DNA from: Zeimonas sp964538505
Lineage (GTDB): Bacteria > Pseudomonadota > Gammaproteobacteria > Burkholderiales > Burkholderiaceae_E
Assembly (NCBI GenBank): GCA_964538505.1
Contig: CAZIDY010000003.1
Coordinates: forward strand, 62,001-126,000
Direction: 5' to 3'
Length of the DNA stretch: 64,000 bases
In this document: positions 47,779 through 56,646 of the stretch, one piece after another
Numbering within the stretch: the stretch's first letter is position 1
Layout: each line of letters starts with the position of its first letter
Notes under the pieces: model-generated
The model's database searches: none
The model's input: only the letters and a program-made list of their open reading frames with translations
What the model was told of the DNA's origin: nothing
Translations under genes and position numbers: made by a program

Positions 47779-48582
47779 TCAGCGCAGTACGACGTCGAGC
47801 GCGAACATCAATCCGAAACCCACGAACAGCGCAGCGGTGGCCGTCTCGCCGAAGCTGCCTCGATGCGTCTCGGGGATGACCTCGTCGCTGATCACGAACA
47901 GCATCGTTCCCGCGGCGAACGCGAGCGCGAGCGGAAGGATCGCCGTCGACAGCACCAGCAGGCCCGCGCCGAACATTCCGCCGACGAGCTCCACCGCGCC
48001 GGTGAGCGCGGCAATCATCAGGGCATAGCCGCGCGAATAGCCGAGCGCCGACAGCGACATCGCCACCGCCAACCCCTCGGGCAGGTTCTGCAGCCCGATG
48101 CCGATCGTCACGCCCAGTCCGATGCGCGCATCGCCGCTGGCCGCACCGATGCCGATCGACAGCCCCTCGGGAAAGTTGTGCAGCGCGATCGCCAGCACGA
48201 AGAGCCAGACGCGTGCGATGCGCTCTCCGCTCGGGCCTTCCGGTCCCTTCAGGAAATGCTCGTGCGGCAGCACGCGGTTGATCAGGCCCATCGACAGGCC
48301 GCCGGCGAGCAGCGCCGCCACGACCGCGAGCGCCGCGCCGATGCGATTGCCGAGCATCTCCTCGGCGAGCAGGTACCCCGGCAACAGCAACGAGAAGATC
48401 GTCGCCGCCAGCATCACGCCGGCGGCGAACGAGAGCATCGCATTGCTCGTGCGCGGCGACAGGCGCCCGACCCACAGGACCGGAACGGCACCGAGCGTCG
48501 TGGCCAGCGCTCCGCCGACCAGGCTTGCCACGAAGGCGGCAAGCAGCGGTGGCGACTGTTCGAAGAACGCGGACGGATCCAT
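47779..48582 (-). CDS. ZIP family metal transporter
   Basis: A 267-residue protein with about eight helices and the ZIP signatures ALHNFPEGLSIG and GLQNLPEGLAVA in helices IV and V, plus DEVIPETH. It imports Zn or related divalent metals. The start at MDPSAFFEQ (48582) is preferred; a longer reading from 48615 adds a Cys/Pro-rich stretch unlike the family. Confidence 0.9.
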   Translation of the reverse strand: MDPSAFFEQSPPLLAAFVASLVGGALATTLGAVPVLWVGRLSPRTSNAMLSFAAGVMLAATIFSLLLPGYLLAEEMLGNRIGAALAVVAALLAGGLSMGLINRVLPHEHFLKGPEGPSGERIARVWLFVLAIALHNFPEGLSIGIGAASGDARIGLGVTIGIGLQNLPEGLAVAMSLSALGYSRGYALMIAALTGAVELVGGMFGAGLLVLSTAILPLALAFAAGTMLFVISDEVIPETHRGSFGETATAALFVGFGLMFALDVVLR

Positions 48583-48722
48583 CGGGCAGGGCGGGGCGGC
48601 GCAGGGGGCCGGCACAGGCGCCTGCCATCGCGACGGGGCGAAGATTAACAGGAACCGTGTGCTCGCTTACGATAGGCGTGCGGCCGTCGCCGACGGTCGC
48701 GCCACCGAGGAGGAGCGATCAA

Positions 48723-49154
48723 ATGGATGCACTGCAGAGGTACCTTCCGCTGATCGGCCGCATCTGCATGGCCTGGCTGTTCGTTCCCGCCGGCTGGGGA
48801 AAAATCGCGGGCTTCTCGGGCACAGCCGCTTACGTCGCCTCGGCGGGCCTGCCGTTCCCGCCACTGATGACGGCGATCGCACTCGTGATCGAGCTCGTCG
48901 GCGGATTGATGCTGCTCGTCGGCTACAAGGCGCGCTGGGCCGCTGCGGTGCTCGCGCTGTTCACGATCGTCGCCGCTTTCGGGTTCCACAACTACTGGTC
49001 GATGCCGCCCGAGCAGGCGGGGATGCAGAAGATCAACTTCGACAAGAACATCGCGATCTTCGGCGGGCTGCTGTTCGTCGTCGCATTCGGCGCCGGACGC
49101 TTCAGCTTCGACGAGAACCGCGCGGGCAGCCTGCAGACCGCCCCGGTGCGATGA
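48723..49154 (+). CDS. DoxX family membrane protein
   Basis: A 143-residue four-helix protein: RICMAWLFVPAGWGKIAGFSG, FPPLMTAIALVIELVGGLMLLVGYKAR and NIAIFGGLLFVVAFGAGRFS, the DoxX pattern. These proteins are linked to redox or thiol stress. The ATG at 48723 follows gaggagcgatcaa. It is divergent from the ZIP gene and convergent with the dehydrogenase gene, whose stop is only 2 bp away. Confidence 0.9.
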   Translation: MDALQRYLPLIGRICMAWLFVPAGWGKIAGFSGTAAYVASAGLPFPPLMTAIALVIELVGGLMLLVGYKARWAAAVLALFTIVAAFGFHNYWSMPPEQAGMQKINFDKNIAIFGGLLFVVAFGAGRFSFDENRAGSLQTAPVR

Positions 49155-49155
49155 A

Positions 49156-50043
49156 CTAGCTGCGTTGGGCGAAGAGCTCGATCAACGCCGGCACGGTCGA
49201 GCTCGCGTGCCCGCCGGCGGCGGCATCGGCGTAGGCATTGCGCACGGCTTCGGCAGTGCCGCGCACGGCACCGATCTCCTGCGCCATCGTCGCGTAGTAG
49301 TTCATGTCCTTCGCAGCGTTGGCGATGGTGAACCGGAACGACGCATCGTCGCCCGCCTCGATGTACGGGCGCAGGCGATCGAGCACGACGCTCTGCCCAC
49401 CGCCGCTTGCGAGCACGTCGACGAAGACGCCGCCGTCGACGCCGGCACGTCGCGCGCAGGCAGCCGCTTCGGCGAGCACCACCGCAAAGCCGAGCGACAC
49501 GTAGTTGTGCAGCAACTTGAGCCGATGCCCCGAGCCCACCGGTCCGGCGTGGACGATGTTCTCGGCAAAGCATTCAAGCAGCGGGCGACACTCCTCGACC
49601 AGGGCGGCATCGCCGCCGACGAGCACGTTCAGCCGGCCTTCGGCGGCCTCCCTCGGCGTGCGGGTCATCGGGGCATCGAGGAAACGCCCGCCGGCGCGCT
49701 CGATCGCTGCCGCGATGCGCAGCGTCGACGACGGAATCGCGGTCGAGCAATCGATCACGATGCTGCCTCGATGCAGGCCGCCCAGAGCGCCGCCGTCGCG
49801 AAAAAGCGCATCCTCCACCTCGGCCGTGCCGGTAACGCACAGGATGAGTACCTCGCAGCCGGCCGCAAGCTCGGCCGCACTTGCGCACGAACGCGCGCCC
49901 GCGGCGAGCAGGTCGTCGACCGGCTGGTTGCCGGGATGATCCAGAAAGACGAGTTCGTGCCCGTGACGGGCAAGGTTGTGCGCGATGCCGTGGCCCATCA
50001 GGCCGACGCCGATCATCCCGACCCGCTTGATCGTGCCGCTCAT
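49156..50043 (-). CDS. Beta-hydroxyacid dehydrogenase (3-hydroxyisobutyrate dehydrogenase family)
   Basis: 295 residues with the Rossmann motif GVGLMG (12-17), the substrate segment DAPMTRTPREAAEG, and the catalytic Lys in HRLKLLHNYV. It oxidises a beta-hydroxyacid such as 3-hydroxyisobutyrate or tartronate semialdehyde. The start ATG 50043 is divergent to the response regulator gene. The substrate is not determined. Confidence 0.88.
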   Translation of the reverse strand: MSGTIKRVGMIGVGLMGHGIAHNLARHGHELVFLDHPGNQPVDDLLAAGARSCASAAELAAGCEVLILCVTGTAEVEDALFRDGGALGGLHRGSIVIDCSTAIPSSTLRIAAAIERAGGRFLDAPMTRTPREAAEGRLNVLVGGDAALVEECRPLLECFAENIVHAGPVGSGHRLKLLHNYVSLGFAVVLAEAAACARRAGVDGGVFVDVLASGGGQSVVLDRLRPYIEAGDDASFRFTIANAAKDMNYYATMAQEIGAVRGTAEAVRNAYADAAAGGHASSTVPALIELFAQRS

Positions 50044-50177
50044 TGCGAATGTTGCTGCTGGCGCGAAAGCGCGAACTGTAGCAATAACGCTTCGATGGCC
50101 GCTGTGCAAGTACGAGTACAGTCGCCAATCGGGAAAGGGCGCGACTACAATCCGTCGCGCCCGCTCTCCGACCGATC

Positions 50178-50621
50178 GTGACCCAGGCCCACCCGGAACA
50201 GGACCCCAGCGCAGCGAAGCGTCGTCCGGCAAGACGCGCGCTCGTCGTCGACGACAACGTCGACAACGCGGAATCGCTCGCATTGCTGCTGCGCCTGCAC
50301 GGCGATGAGGTCCGCACCGCACACGACGGCGTCGAGGCGCTCGAACTCGCAGAGCAGTTCCAGCCCGAGATCGTGCTGCTCGATATCGGCATGCCGCGAA
50401 TGAACGGCTACGAAACCTGCCGCGCACTGCGTACGCGCTGCTGGGGCCGCAACGCCATCGTCATCGCCCAAACCGGCTGGGGAGCGATCGAGGATCGCGA
50501 GCGCGCGCTGCTGGCCGGATTCGACGCGCATCTGGTCAAGCCGGTGGAGTTCGTCGCGCTCACCGAGTTGCTCGCGGTGCTTGAGGCGCAGCGGGCGGAG
50601 CGGCTTGCGGGGGCGGCGTGA
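50178..50621 (+). CDS. Single-domain response regulator (CheY-like)
   Basis: 147 residues: a receiver domain with the acidic pocket D25/D26, phospho-acceptor D69 (LLDIGMP), and the Lys of HLVKPVEF. It has no output domain. The T in AQTGWG is the switch residue. The start is GTG 50178, and a TACAAT element (50146-50151) lies upstream. No sensor kinase is next to it. It may signal to a remote histidine kinase network. Confidence 0.88.
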   Translation: MTQAHPEQDPSAAKRRPARRALVVDDNVDNAESLALLLRLHGDEVRTAHDGVEALELAEQFQPEIVLLDIGMPRMNGYETCRALRTRCWGRNAIVIAQTGWGAIEDRERALLAGFDAHLVKPVEFVALTELLAVLEAQRAERLAGAA

Positions 50622-51223
50622 GGGGTCGCTTGAGTCGAGATGTCTATTTCGCCTAATGTGTCTTATGTCAAATACCGTACCGTTGCGCCCCCTCTCTCGC
50701 TGCTCCGCCCCGATTTGGCTGCAAAACACTGCGCTCCAAGCTAGGCAGTTATCTCCACGTCAAGGAATGCTGTGTTTCGCAGCGTTACGGATTCCGAGGC
50801 GGTCCGTCGGTGTCCGGCGTCGGCGCATCTGGGCGGCACGTGAACCGAATCGCACGGAAATGGAGCACATTCGCGCATGGCAGAGCCAAGGCGCGTCGAA
50901 ACGCTCGCAGATCGTGCAGGTCGGCAGCCCTTGTCCGAACGGGTCCGGCAAACTGCTCGCGAAACGAGCAGCTCTCGCGGTGCGATGAGGCTTCTCGTTT
51001 TCAGGCGCGATCTGGCGCCGGTCGTCTTTCGTCCCGGGTTCCTGGCGCGCTGGACGGCCCCTGATGCGACAAGGACCACTCTCTGATCTTCCCGGCCCCA
51101 CCGCGCGCGGTGACGGGTGCTTGAAATCGACGGGTTATAGAACGGCTTCTGCGTGTTGGCGAAGAAGCCAGGCGAACCTTTCAAGTCGAACGCCGAGCCG
51201 CCGGCCTTCCGATGTTGGTTGCA
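50622..51223. other. Non-coding stretch before the Lar-like/RES accessory patch
   Basis: About 600 bp with no convincing gene. Open frames on both strands here have poor starts, no recognisable motif and Arg/Ser-rich shadow-like composition. The base composition shifts toward AT at the right end. It may be the remains of an insertion. Confidence 0.5.
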
Positions 51224-51274
51224 TTGCATTCCATAAGCTTTTGTTTTATAATGATTTTTCGATTTTTATCGAAA
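51224..51274 (+). promoter_or_regulatory. Strong promoter with downstream operator-like palindrome
   Basis: The -35 TTGCAT (51224-51229) and -10 TATAAT (51247-51252) are separated by 17 bp, near consensus. Immediately after lies an inverted repeat TTTCGA (51257-51262) / TCGAAA (51269-51274) around 6 bp, covering the expected transcription start, where a repressor would act. The segment is strikingly AT-rich for this genome. It drives the Lar-like gene at 51309 and perhaps the Xre-RES pair behind it. Confidence 0.65.
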
Positions 51275-51308
51275 GTCTCATAAATCAACGGAGTCAAGCA
51301 CAAAACCA

Positions 51309-51755
51309 ATGAAACGCCGAGCAACTTCCCGCACTCTGTACGCCATCCGCTGTCGCGTCGCACCGAGTCGCACGCGCACGCCCCGAAACGACTACCTCAT
51401 CGAGCACCCGAAGACCGGTGAACTCGTGCCGCACGAGTCGCTTGCTTCCCCGTGGCGTTACAGCCCTGCTCTGCGTCCGCACGCACCGGCTCAGGAGAAG
51501 GCAGACGAACTGCGCCGGTCCACCGGCGATCCGTGGGAGGTCGAGATGGCACCAAACGCATGCCCGAGTTGCGCGCGGGAGATCGGCGTCGATCGTCTCG
51601 ACTTCTGCTATCCGCTGGGCCCGAGGAGCGGCACCTGGCGCGCCAGCTGCAACGAGCATGACGGCGGCTGCGGCTACGAGATCGAAGGGCCGTCCTACGA
51701 CGAGGTCCTGACGAAATGGAACCAGGCTCAAACGAGAGAGCCTGCGCACGCCTGA
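51309..51755 (+). CDS. Lar-like zinc-ribbon protein (restriction-alleviation family resemblance)
   Basis: 148 residues. The C-terminal half has CPSC, then C, then a CNEHDGGCG pair and ends with DEVLTKWNQA. This is the pattern of Lar/prophage zinc-ribbon proteins (CPxC ... C..C ... eAi..WN). Lar of the Rac prophage modulates type I restriction. The N-terminal 70 residues are basic and unlike Lar. The ATG at 51309 lies 57 bp after the promoter -10. It is probably phage-derived; the function here is unproven. Confidence 0.5.
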   Translation: MKRRATSRTLYAIRCRVAPSRTRTPRNDYLIEHPKTGELVPHESLASPWRYSPALRPHAPAQEKADELRRSTGDPWEVEMAPNACPSCAREIGVDRLDFCYPLGPRSGTWRASCNEHDGGCGYEIEGPSYDEVLTKWNQAQTREPAHA

Positions 51756-51807
51756 AACTCGTCCGCGCTGGTCGATCAGAACGCCACTCTTTCTACTGAA
51801 AGAAAAG

Positions 51808-51813
51808 TATAAT
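51808..51813 (+). promoter_or_regulatory. Probable -10 element of the Xre-RES operon
   Basis: A perfect TATAAT lies in an AT-rich stretch 32 bp before the antitoxin ATG, followed by a strong ribosome site (agaggag). No good -35 is seen at 16-18 bp, so activation or extended recognition may be needed. Confidence 0.45.
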
Positions 51814-51844
51814 TTCCTCTCAGGAGAAACACAGAGGAGTGCTC

Positions 51845-52231
51845 ATGTCGACCCGCTCTTCCCGTCGTACGGTCGACCAGCCTGATCCTGCCCTCGTCCT
51901 GACCAAGGCGCTGCTTCGTTCGGCCGAACTGCTCGGACTGCGCGGCTCGCGCCTGTCCGCGACACTCGGTGTGAGCGAAGCCAGCGTTTCGCGCATGGCG
52001 CACGGTACGGCCGTGCTCAAGCCCGGCAGCAAGGAAGCGGAACTCGCGTTGCTGCTCGTGCGGGGCTTCCGCGCACTCGACGCGCTCGTGGGCGGGAACG
52101 ACGTGCAGCGGCGCAACTGGATGACCGCCTACAACCGGGCGCTGAACGGCGTCCCGCGCGATCTCGTCACGACGGTGCAAGGGCTGGTTCGCACCGTCGC
52201 CTATCTCGATCACATGCGCGCTCCGCTGTGA
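51845..52231 (+). CDS. Xre/MbcA/ParS-type antitoxin
   Basis: 128 residues: an N-terminal helix-turn-helix (LRGSRLSATLGVSEASVSRMAHG) and a C-terminal toxin-binding domain (FRALDALVGGNDVQRRNWMTAYNRALNG.., then a LVRTVAYLDHM ending), typical of Xre antitoxins paired with RES toxins. The ATG at 51845 has agagga 9 bp upstream. The stop overlaps the toxin GTG (GTGA). Confidence 0.9.
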   Translation: MSTRSSRRTVDQPDPALVLTKALLRSAELLGLRGSRLSATLGVSEASVSRMAHGTAVLKPGSKEAELALLLVRGFRALDALVGGNDVQRRNWMTAYNRALNGVPRDLVTTVQGLVRTVAYLDHMRAPL

Positions 52232-53001
52232 GAAGCGAAGAGGCGACCACCAGGGCAGCGGAACCGAACGACGGGCAGGCATGGTTGGCGAGTCGGCCGC
52301 ACTGGCCGGCATGGCTCGGGGAGGCTCGCATCCTCCCGGGAACACTGTGGCGCGGCGTCGAGGCCCAGCATCGCGTTGCCACGCTCAAGGTCGTCGACAC
52401 GTTGATCGAGCAGGAACTGCTGGAGGATCTGCTCGAAGAAAGCAAGCCTGGGCTGCCGCCGGAAACCGGGAATACGCACTACCTTCTCGTCACTCCTTTT
52501 CGCTACGCGAGCCCTTGGCCATCGCGCTTTCGTCCAGCACACGAACCGGGCGTCTGGTACGGTTCGCGCGAGCTGCGGACGGCGTGCGCCGAAGTCGGCT
52601 ATTGGCGCTGGCGTTTCGCAACCGACAGCGATGCGTTCCATAGCGAGCCAGTGGTCAGCGAATTGACCTTCTTTCCAGCCTGCGTGCGCGGTCGGGTCGC
52701 TGACCTGACCGCGTTGCCCTGGTCTGCATACAGAGCCGCCTGGATGCATCCGTCCGACTACGTCGCTTGCCAGGCGCTGGCCCATGCCGTCCGGGCAGCA
52801 GGCCTGGACTGGATTCGATACGCAAGCGTTCGCGATCCGTTGCACGGTGCGTGTGGCGCGGTACTTCGCCCGGACGTACTCCAGATTCGAGACCTCACGC
52901 GCCAGCAGACCTGGACCTGCCTCGTGCGAAGCGAAACAGTGGTGATGAAACCCACCGTCCTCGGTTCCGACGAGCAGCCGCTCGAGTTCCGCTTTCCATA
53001 G
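52228..53001 (+). CDS. RES domain NAD+-degrading toxin
   Basis: A 257-residue RES-domain protein: R42 in GTLWRGVE, the WYGSRELRTACAEVGYWRWR segment with Tyr and Glu, and a later Ser in RYASVRDP, matching the Arg-Glu-Ser triad that names the family. RES toxins (e.g. MbcT) cleave NAD+. The start is GTG 52228, coupled to the antitoxin. It is somewhat longer than minimal RES toxins. Confidence 0.88.
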   Translation: MRSEEATTRAAEPNDGQAWLASRPHWPAWLGEARILPGTLWRGVEAQHRVATLKVVDTLIEQELLEDLLEESKPGLPPETGNTHYLLVTPFRYASPWPSRFRPAHEPGVWYGSRELRTACAEVGYWRWRFATDSDAFHSEPVVSELTFFPACVRGRVADLTALPWSAYRAAWMHPSDYVACQALAHAVRAAGLDWIRYASVRDPLHGACGAVLRPDVLQIRDLTRQQTWTCLVRSETVVMKPTVLGSDEQPLEFRFP

Positions 53002-53104
53002 GAAGGCCGCGACTCCCGGCAGTGAGTCGATGTCGTGCATTCCTTCAACTCGCCCGACTCCCGCCGGATAATCGAGCTTCTTCCGTTCACCGCCGAGGCG
53101 CGCC

Positions 53105-53488
53105 ATGAGTTTCACCGTCGCCGACCTGCAGGCGTTCGCCGATGCCTTCAATCGACACGACGCCGACGCGCTGATGCGCTTCCTGACGGACGACTGCGTA
53201 TTCGATGCTTCCGCCGGAGCGGAGGCCTGCGGTACCCGCTACGTCGGCAAGGAAGCCGTGCAGGCGGGATTCACTGAAGTCTGGGCGACCTACCCCGATG
53301 CCCGATGGCATTCGCCGCGCCACTTCGTTTGTGGCGATCGCGGCGTTTCCGAGTGGACCTTCGCCGGAACGCGAGCGGACGGCAGCCGGGTCGAAGTCAA
53401 CGGATGCGACGTGTTCACATTCCGCGATGGAAGGATCGCAGTGAAGAACTCGCACCGGAAGAACCGCCCGCCTCTGCCGGCGGCGTAG
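53105..53488 (+). CDS. SnoaL/NTF2-like family protein
   Basis: A 127-residue cone-shaped NTF2-like fold: FADAFNRHDADALMRFLTDDCVFDAS, GKEAVQAGF, SEWTFAGTRADGSRVEVNGCDVFTFRDGRIA. Such proteins are ketosteroid-isomerase-like or polyketide-cyclase-like; the ligand is unknown. The ATG follows cgaggcgcgcc. It is a single gene, convergent with the AhpD-like gene. Confidence 0.88.
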   Translation: MSFTVADLQAFADAFNRHDADALMRFLTDDCVFDASAGAEACGTRYVGKEAVQAGFTEVWATYPDARWHSPRHFVCGDRGVSEWTFAGTRADGSRVEVNGCDVFTFRDGRIAVKNSHRKNRPPLPAA

Positions 53489-53517
53489 CTTCGCGCCACC
53501 TGCGACCGGCGCCGACC

Positions 53518-53958
53518 TCAGGTCGGGTGTACCGAACGGAACCCCACCGCGATCCGGTTCCAGACGTTGATCGCACCGATCAGCAAGGTGAGCTTCACCT
53601 GTTCCTCGGGTGAGAACTCGGCCTGCAGGATCTCGTAGTCCGCGTCGGGTGCCTGCGTCTGCGAAAGGAGCGTGAGCGACTCGGTCCAGGCGAGTGCCGC
53701 GCGCTCACGCGATGTGTAGAGCGGTGACTCGCGCCACGCGCTCAGCAGGTACAGGCGCTCTTCGCTCTCTCCGCTCGCCCGCGCATCGCGCGTGTGCATG
53801 TGGATGCAGTAGGCGCAGCCGTTGATCTGCGATGCACGCGTCTTCACCAGCTCGATCAGGCTGTGCTCCAGGCCGCTCGTCTTCACTGCGTTCTCGAAGG
53901 CGAGCATCGCCTTCATCGTTTCGGGCGCGGCCTTGTAGGCGTCGAGCCGAGATTTCAT
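53518..53958 (-). CDS. Carboxymuconolactone decarboxylase / AhpD-like protein
   Basis: 146 residues with the AhpD-type redox motif CAYCIHMH in an all-helical fold (ELVKTRASQINGCAYCIHMHT, AALAWTESLTLL, WNRIAVGF). Members act as peroxidase partners. The ATG at 53958 is chosen for its aggag ribosome site; the frame is open 16 residues further upstream. Confidence 0.9.
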   Translation of the reverse strand: MKSRLDAYKAAPETMKAMLAFENAVKTSGLEHSLIELVKTRASQINGCAYCIHMHTRDARASGESEERLYLLSAWRESPLYTSRERAALAWTESLTLLSQTQAPDADYEILQAEFSPEEQVKLTLLIGAINVWNRIAVGFRSVHPT

Positions 53959-54079
53959 CCGCTGTTCTCCTGTATTCCGTCGAAAGGGCATCAGCACCTG
54001 TACCACGCTGCCCTGCCCGATCCCGCGATGGCCCTTGCGTGCCTGTAGTCGGGCAGCAAGGAAAAGCCCGGGACGGCGC

Positions 54080-55078
54080 TCACCGAAGAACGCGTACGAC
54101 GGTACGCCCCTTGACCCGTCCCTGCAGGTAGTCGTCGAAAGCTGCAGGCAGCTCCGCGAGATCGATCGTACGGGTCACTTCGTGCAGGCGGCGCGGCTTG
54201 AGGTCTGTTGCGAGCCGATCCCACACCTTCTGGCGCGTCGGGAAGCCCATGTAGCCGGAGTCGATGCCGAGCAGGCTCACGCCGCGCAGGATGAACGGGA
54301 ACACGGTGGTGTTCAGCTCGATGCTCGCCGCATTGCCGATGCTCGCGACCGTGCCCGCCTGCTGCATGCCGGCGAGCACCCAGTGCAGGATCGGACCGCC
54401 CACGTTGTCGACGGCGCCGGCCCATCGAGCACGCTCGAGCGGCCGCACCTTCGCGTGATCGATGTCGTCGACGAGCTCGACCGACGAAGCGCCGAGCTCG
54501 CGCAGGTACGCTTCCTCGGACGACTTGCGAGTCAGTGCGACGACCTCGTAGCCGAGCCGCGACAGCATGTCGATGGCGAGCCCGCCGACACCACCGGTGG
54601 CCCCGGTGACGACAACGGGGCCGTTGCCCGGCGCAAGCCCGTTCGCCTCCATCCGCACGATACCGAGCCCGGCGGTAAAGCCCGCCGTTCCCAGGGCCAT
54701 CGTCTCGAACAGCGTCAGTCCGGAGGGCAGCGCCAACGCCCATTTCGCCGGCACGCGCGCGTATTGCGCGTAACCGCCGTGATGCGAGACGCCGAGATCG
54801 AAGCTCGTCGCGACGACCGGATCGCCCGGCCGGAAGCGCGAATCGGTGCTCTCGACGACCTCCCCGGCGAGATCGATTCCGCCGACGCACGGGAAGCGAC
54901 GGATGATCTTGCCGGCACCCGTCGCCGCCAGTGCGTCCTTGTAATTGATGCTCGAGAAGTGGACACGAATCGTCAGCTCGCCGTCGTCGAGCTGTTCAGG
55001 GGACATCGTCGTGAGGCGTCCGCCGACCTTGTCGCCGTCCTTCTCGATCAGATAGGCCGTGAATGCATCGTTCGCCAT
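54080..55078 (-). CDS. MDR family oxidoreductase (acrylyl-CoA reductase AcuI/YhdH-like)
   Basis: 332 residues, starting TAYLIEKDGDKVG, with SSINYKDALAATGAGKI, GIDLAGEVVES, VVVTGATGGVGGLAIDML and the ending LQGRVKGRTVVRV, diagnostic of the AcuI/YhdH family that reduces acrylyl-CoA or related enoyl substrates with NADPH. It lies divergent from the Liv operon, separated by 214 bp. Confidence 0.9.
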   Translation of the reverse strand: MANDAFTAYLIEKDGDKVGGRLTTMSPEQLDDGELTIRVHFSSINYKDALAATGAGKIIRRFPCVGGIDLAGEVVESTDSRFRPGDPVVATSFDLGVSHHGGYAQYARVPAKWALALPSGLTLFETMALGTAGFTAGLGIVRMEANGLAPGNGPVVVTGATGGVGGLAIDMLSRLGYEVVALTRKSSEEAYLRELGASSVELVDDIDHAKVRPLERARWAGAVDNVGGPILHWVLAGMQQAGTVASIGNAASIELNTTVFPFILRGVSLLGIDSGYMGFPTRQKVWDRLATDLKPRRLHEVTRTIDLAELPAAFDDYLQGRVKGRTVVRVLR

Positions 55079-55292
55079 CCCTGCTCTCCTCGTGCGCTCC
55101 TCATGCCTTGCCCGACTGTAGCGCGACACGGCATTCCGCGTTGCCTGCACCGGCCCTCCGAACTCGTTCAAGACCCGTACATGGAAATAGTCCGCACGCT
55201 GGGGCACCATGTCCGCCATCGACTTTCCGAAAGGATCACGCACACCACGCGATTCGAGTCGTTCCCTTCGACCGTCCAGATGGGAGGAACCG

Positions 55293-56624
55293 ATGCAAAC
55301 CCTTTCCCGCCGTTCCGCCCGGCTCGTACCCACGTACGCCACGCCGGCCATTGCCGTCGCCTTTGCGCTCGCAGCATCCTCCGCTGCCGTTGCCCAGGCA
55401 CAGACCGATGCGCAGCAGGAGCCCGTCCGCATCGGCATCGTGACCTTCCTCTCGGGTGCTGCGGCCGGCCCCTTCGGCGTTCCGGCACGCAACGGCGCCG
55501 AGATCGCCGTCGAGGCGCTGAATGCGGGCAAGCTGCCCGCCCCCTACTCCACCAAGGGACTCGGCGGCGCGCCGATCGAGGTGCGCTTCGTCGACGAGGC
55601 GGGTGGAACGACACGCCAGGTCAACGAATTCCGCAACCTGGTACAGCGCGACGAGGTCGACCTCGTCATCGGCTACATCTCGAGCGGCGATTGCCTCGCC
55701 ATCGCGCCGATCGCCGAAGAGCTGAAGAAGCTCACCGTGTTCTTCGACTGCGGCACGCCGCGCATCTTCGAGGACGCCAGCTACCGGTACGTGTTCCGCA
55801 CCGGCGCAACGGCGACGATGGACAACACGGCCGCTGCGCTCTACGTCGCCGAACGCAAACCGGACATGAAGAAGGTCGCGGGCATCAACCAGAACTATGC
55901 GTGGGGCCAGGATTCGTGGAACGACTTCGAGGCGGCGATCAAGGTGCTGAAGCCCGAAGTAGAGATCGCCACTTCGCAGATGCCCAAGCTGCTCGCCGGC
56001 CAGTACGGTGCGGAGATCTCCGCTCTGCTTCAAAGCGGTGCCGACGTCGTGCACTCGAGCTTCTGGGGCGGCGATACCGAGGCGCTGATCCTCCAGGGTG
56101 CACCGCGCGGGCTGTTCGGCAAGAGCACCGTCGTGCTCACCGCAGGCGAGCCGACGCTGGTGCGCCTCGGCACGCAGGTTCCCGAGGGCACGGTGATCGG
56201 CGCGCGCGGCCCCTTCGGCCCCTTCGCTCCGGATTCCGATCTGAACAAGTGGCTGCGCACGTCCTATGTCGAGCGCTACGCGGTTGCGCCGAGCTATCCG
56301 GCCTACAAGATGGTGCAGGCGATCCTCGGCGTGAAGACGGCTTGGGAGAAGGCGCAGGGTGCCAACGGCGACAAGCGTCCGAGCCAGGACCAGGTCATCG
56401 ATGCCTTCGAGCACCTGAAGTTCGAAGGGCCCGGCGGGCCGGTCGAGATGTCGCTCGGCAAGGGGCATCAGGCCGTACAGGGAACGGCCTACGGCGTCGC
56501 GAAGAACGAGGGCGGCAAGGTCACCGTCACCGACGTGAAGCGCTACGAGTCGTCGCGCGTCACCCCGCCTGAAGGTGTCCGGAGCGAGGAGTGGATCAAG
56601 TCGGGCTTCAAGACGGCGAAGTGA
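55293..56624 (+). CDS. livK: Branched-chain-type ABC transporter substrate-binding protein
   Basis: 443 residues: an export signal (cleaved near AAVAQA), then a periplasmic binding protein type I fold (VRIGIVTFLSGAAAGPFG.., VDLVIGYISSGDCLAIAPIAEEL, HSSFWGGDTEALILQ). It captures the ligand for the HAAT importer encoded next. It may bind something other than leucine; the family is broad. A gggagg ribosome site fixes ATG 55293. It is the first gene of livK-H-M-G-F. Confidence 0.9.
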   Translation: MQTLSRRSARLVPTYATPAIAVAFALAASSAAVAQAQTDAQQEPVRIGIVTFLSGAAAGPFGVPARNGAEIAVEALNAGKLPAPYSTKGLGGAPIEVRFVDEAGGTTRQVNEFRNLVQRDEVDLVIGYISSGDCLAIAPIAEELKKLTVFFDCGTPRIFEDASYRYVFRTGATATMDNTAAALYVAERKPDMKKVAGINQNYAWGQDSWNDFEAAIKVLKPEVEIATSQMPKLLAGQYGAEISALLQSGADVVHSSFWGGDTEALILQGAPRGLFGKSTVVLTAGEPTLVRLGTQVPEGTVIGARGPFGPFAPDSDLNKWLRTSYVERYAVAPSYPAYKMVQAILGVKTAWEKAQGANGDKRPSQDQVIDAFEHLKFEGPGGPVEMSLGKGHQAVQGTAYGVAKNEGGKVTVTDVKRYESSRVTPPEGVRSEEWIKSGFKTAK

Positions 56625-56646
56625 GGGCTACAGCCGCCGCTGCGCG

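Noticed and set aside
50741..51229. Minus-strand frames of 113-162 codons
   Set aside because: No ribosome site, no motif and no coding-type composition; treated as non-coding.
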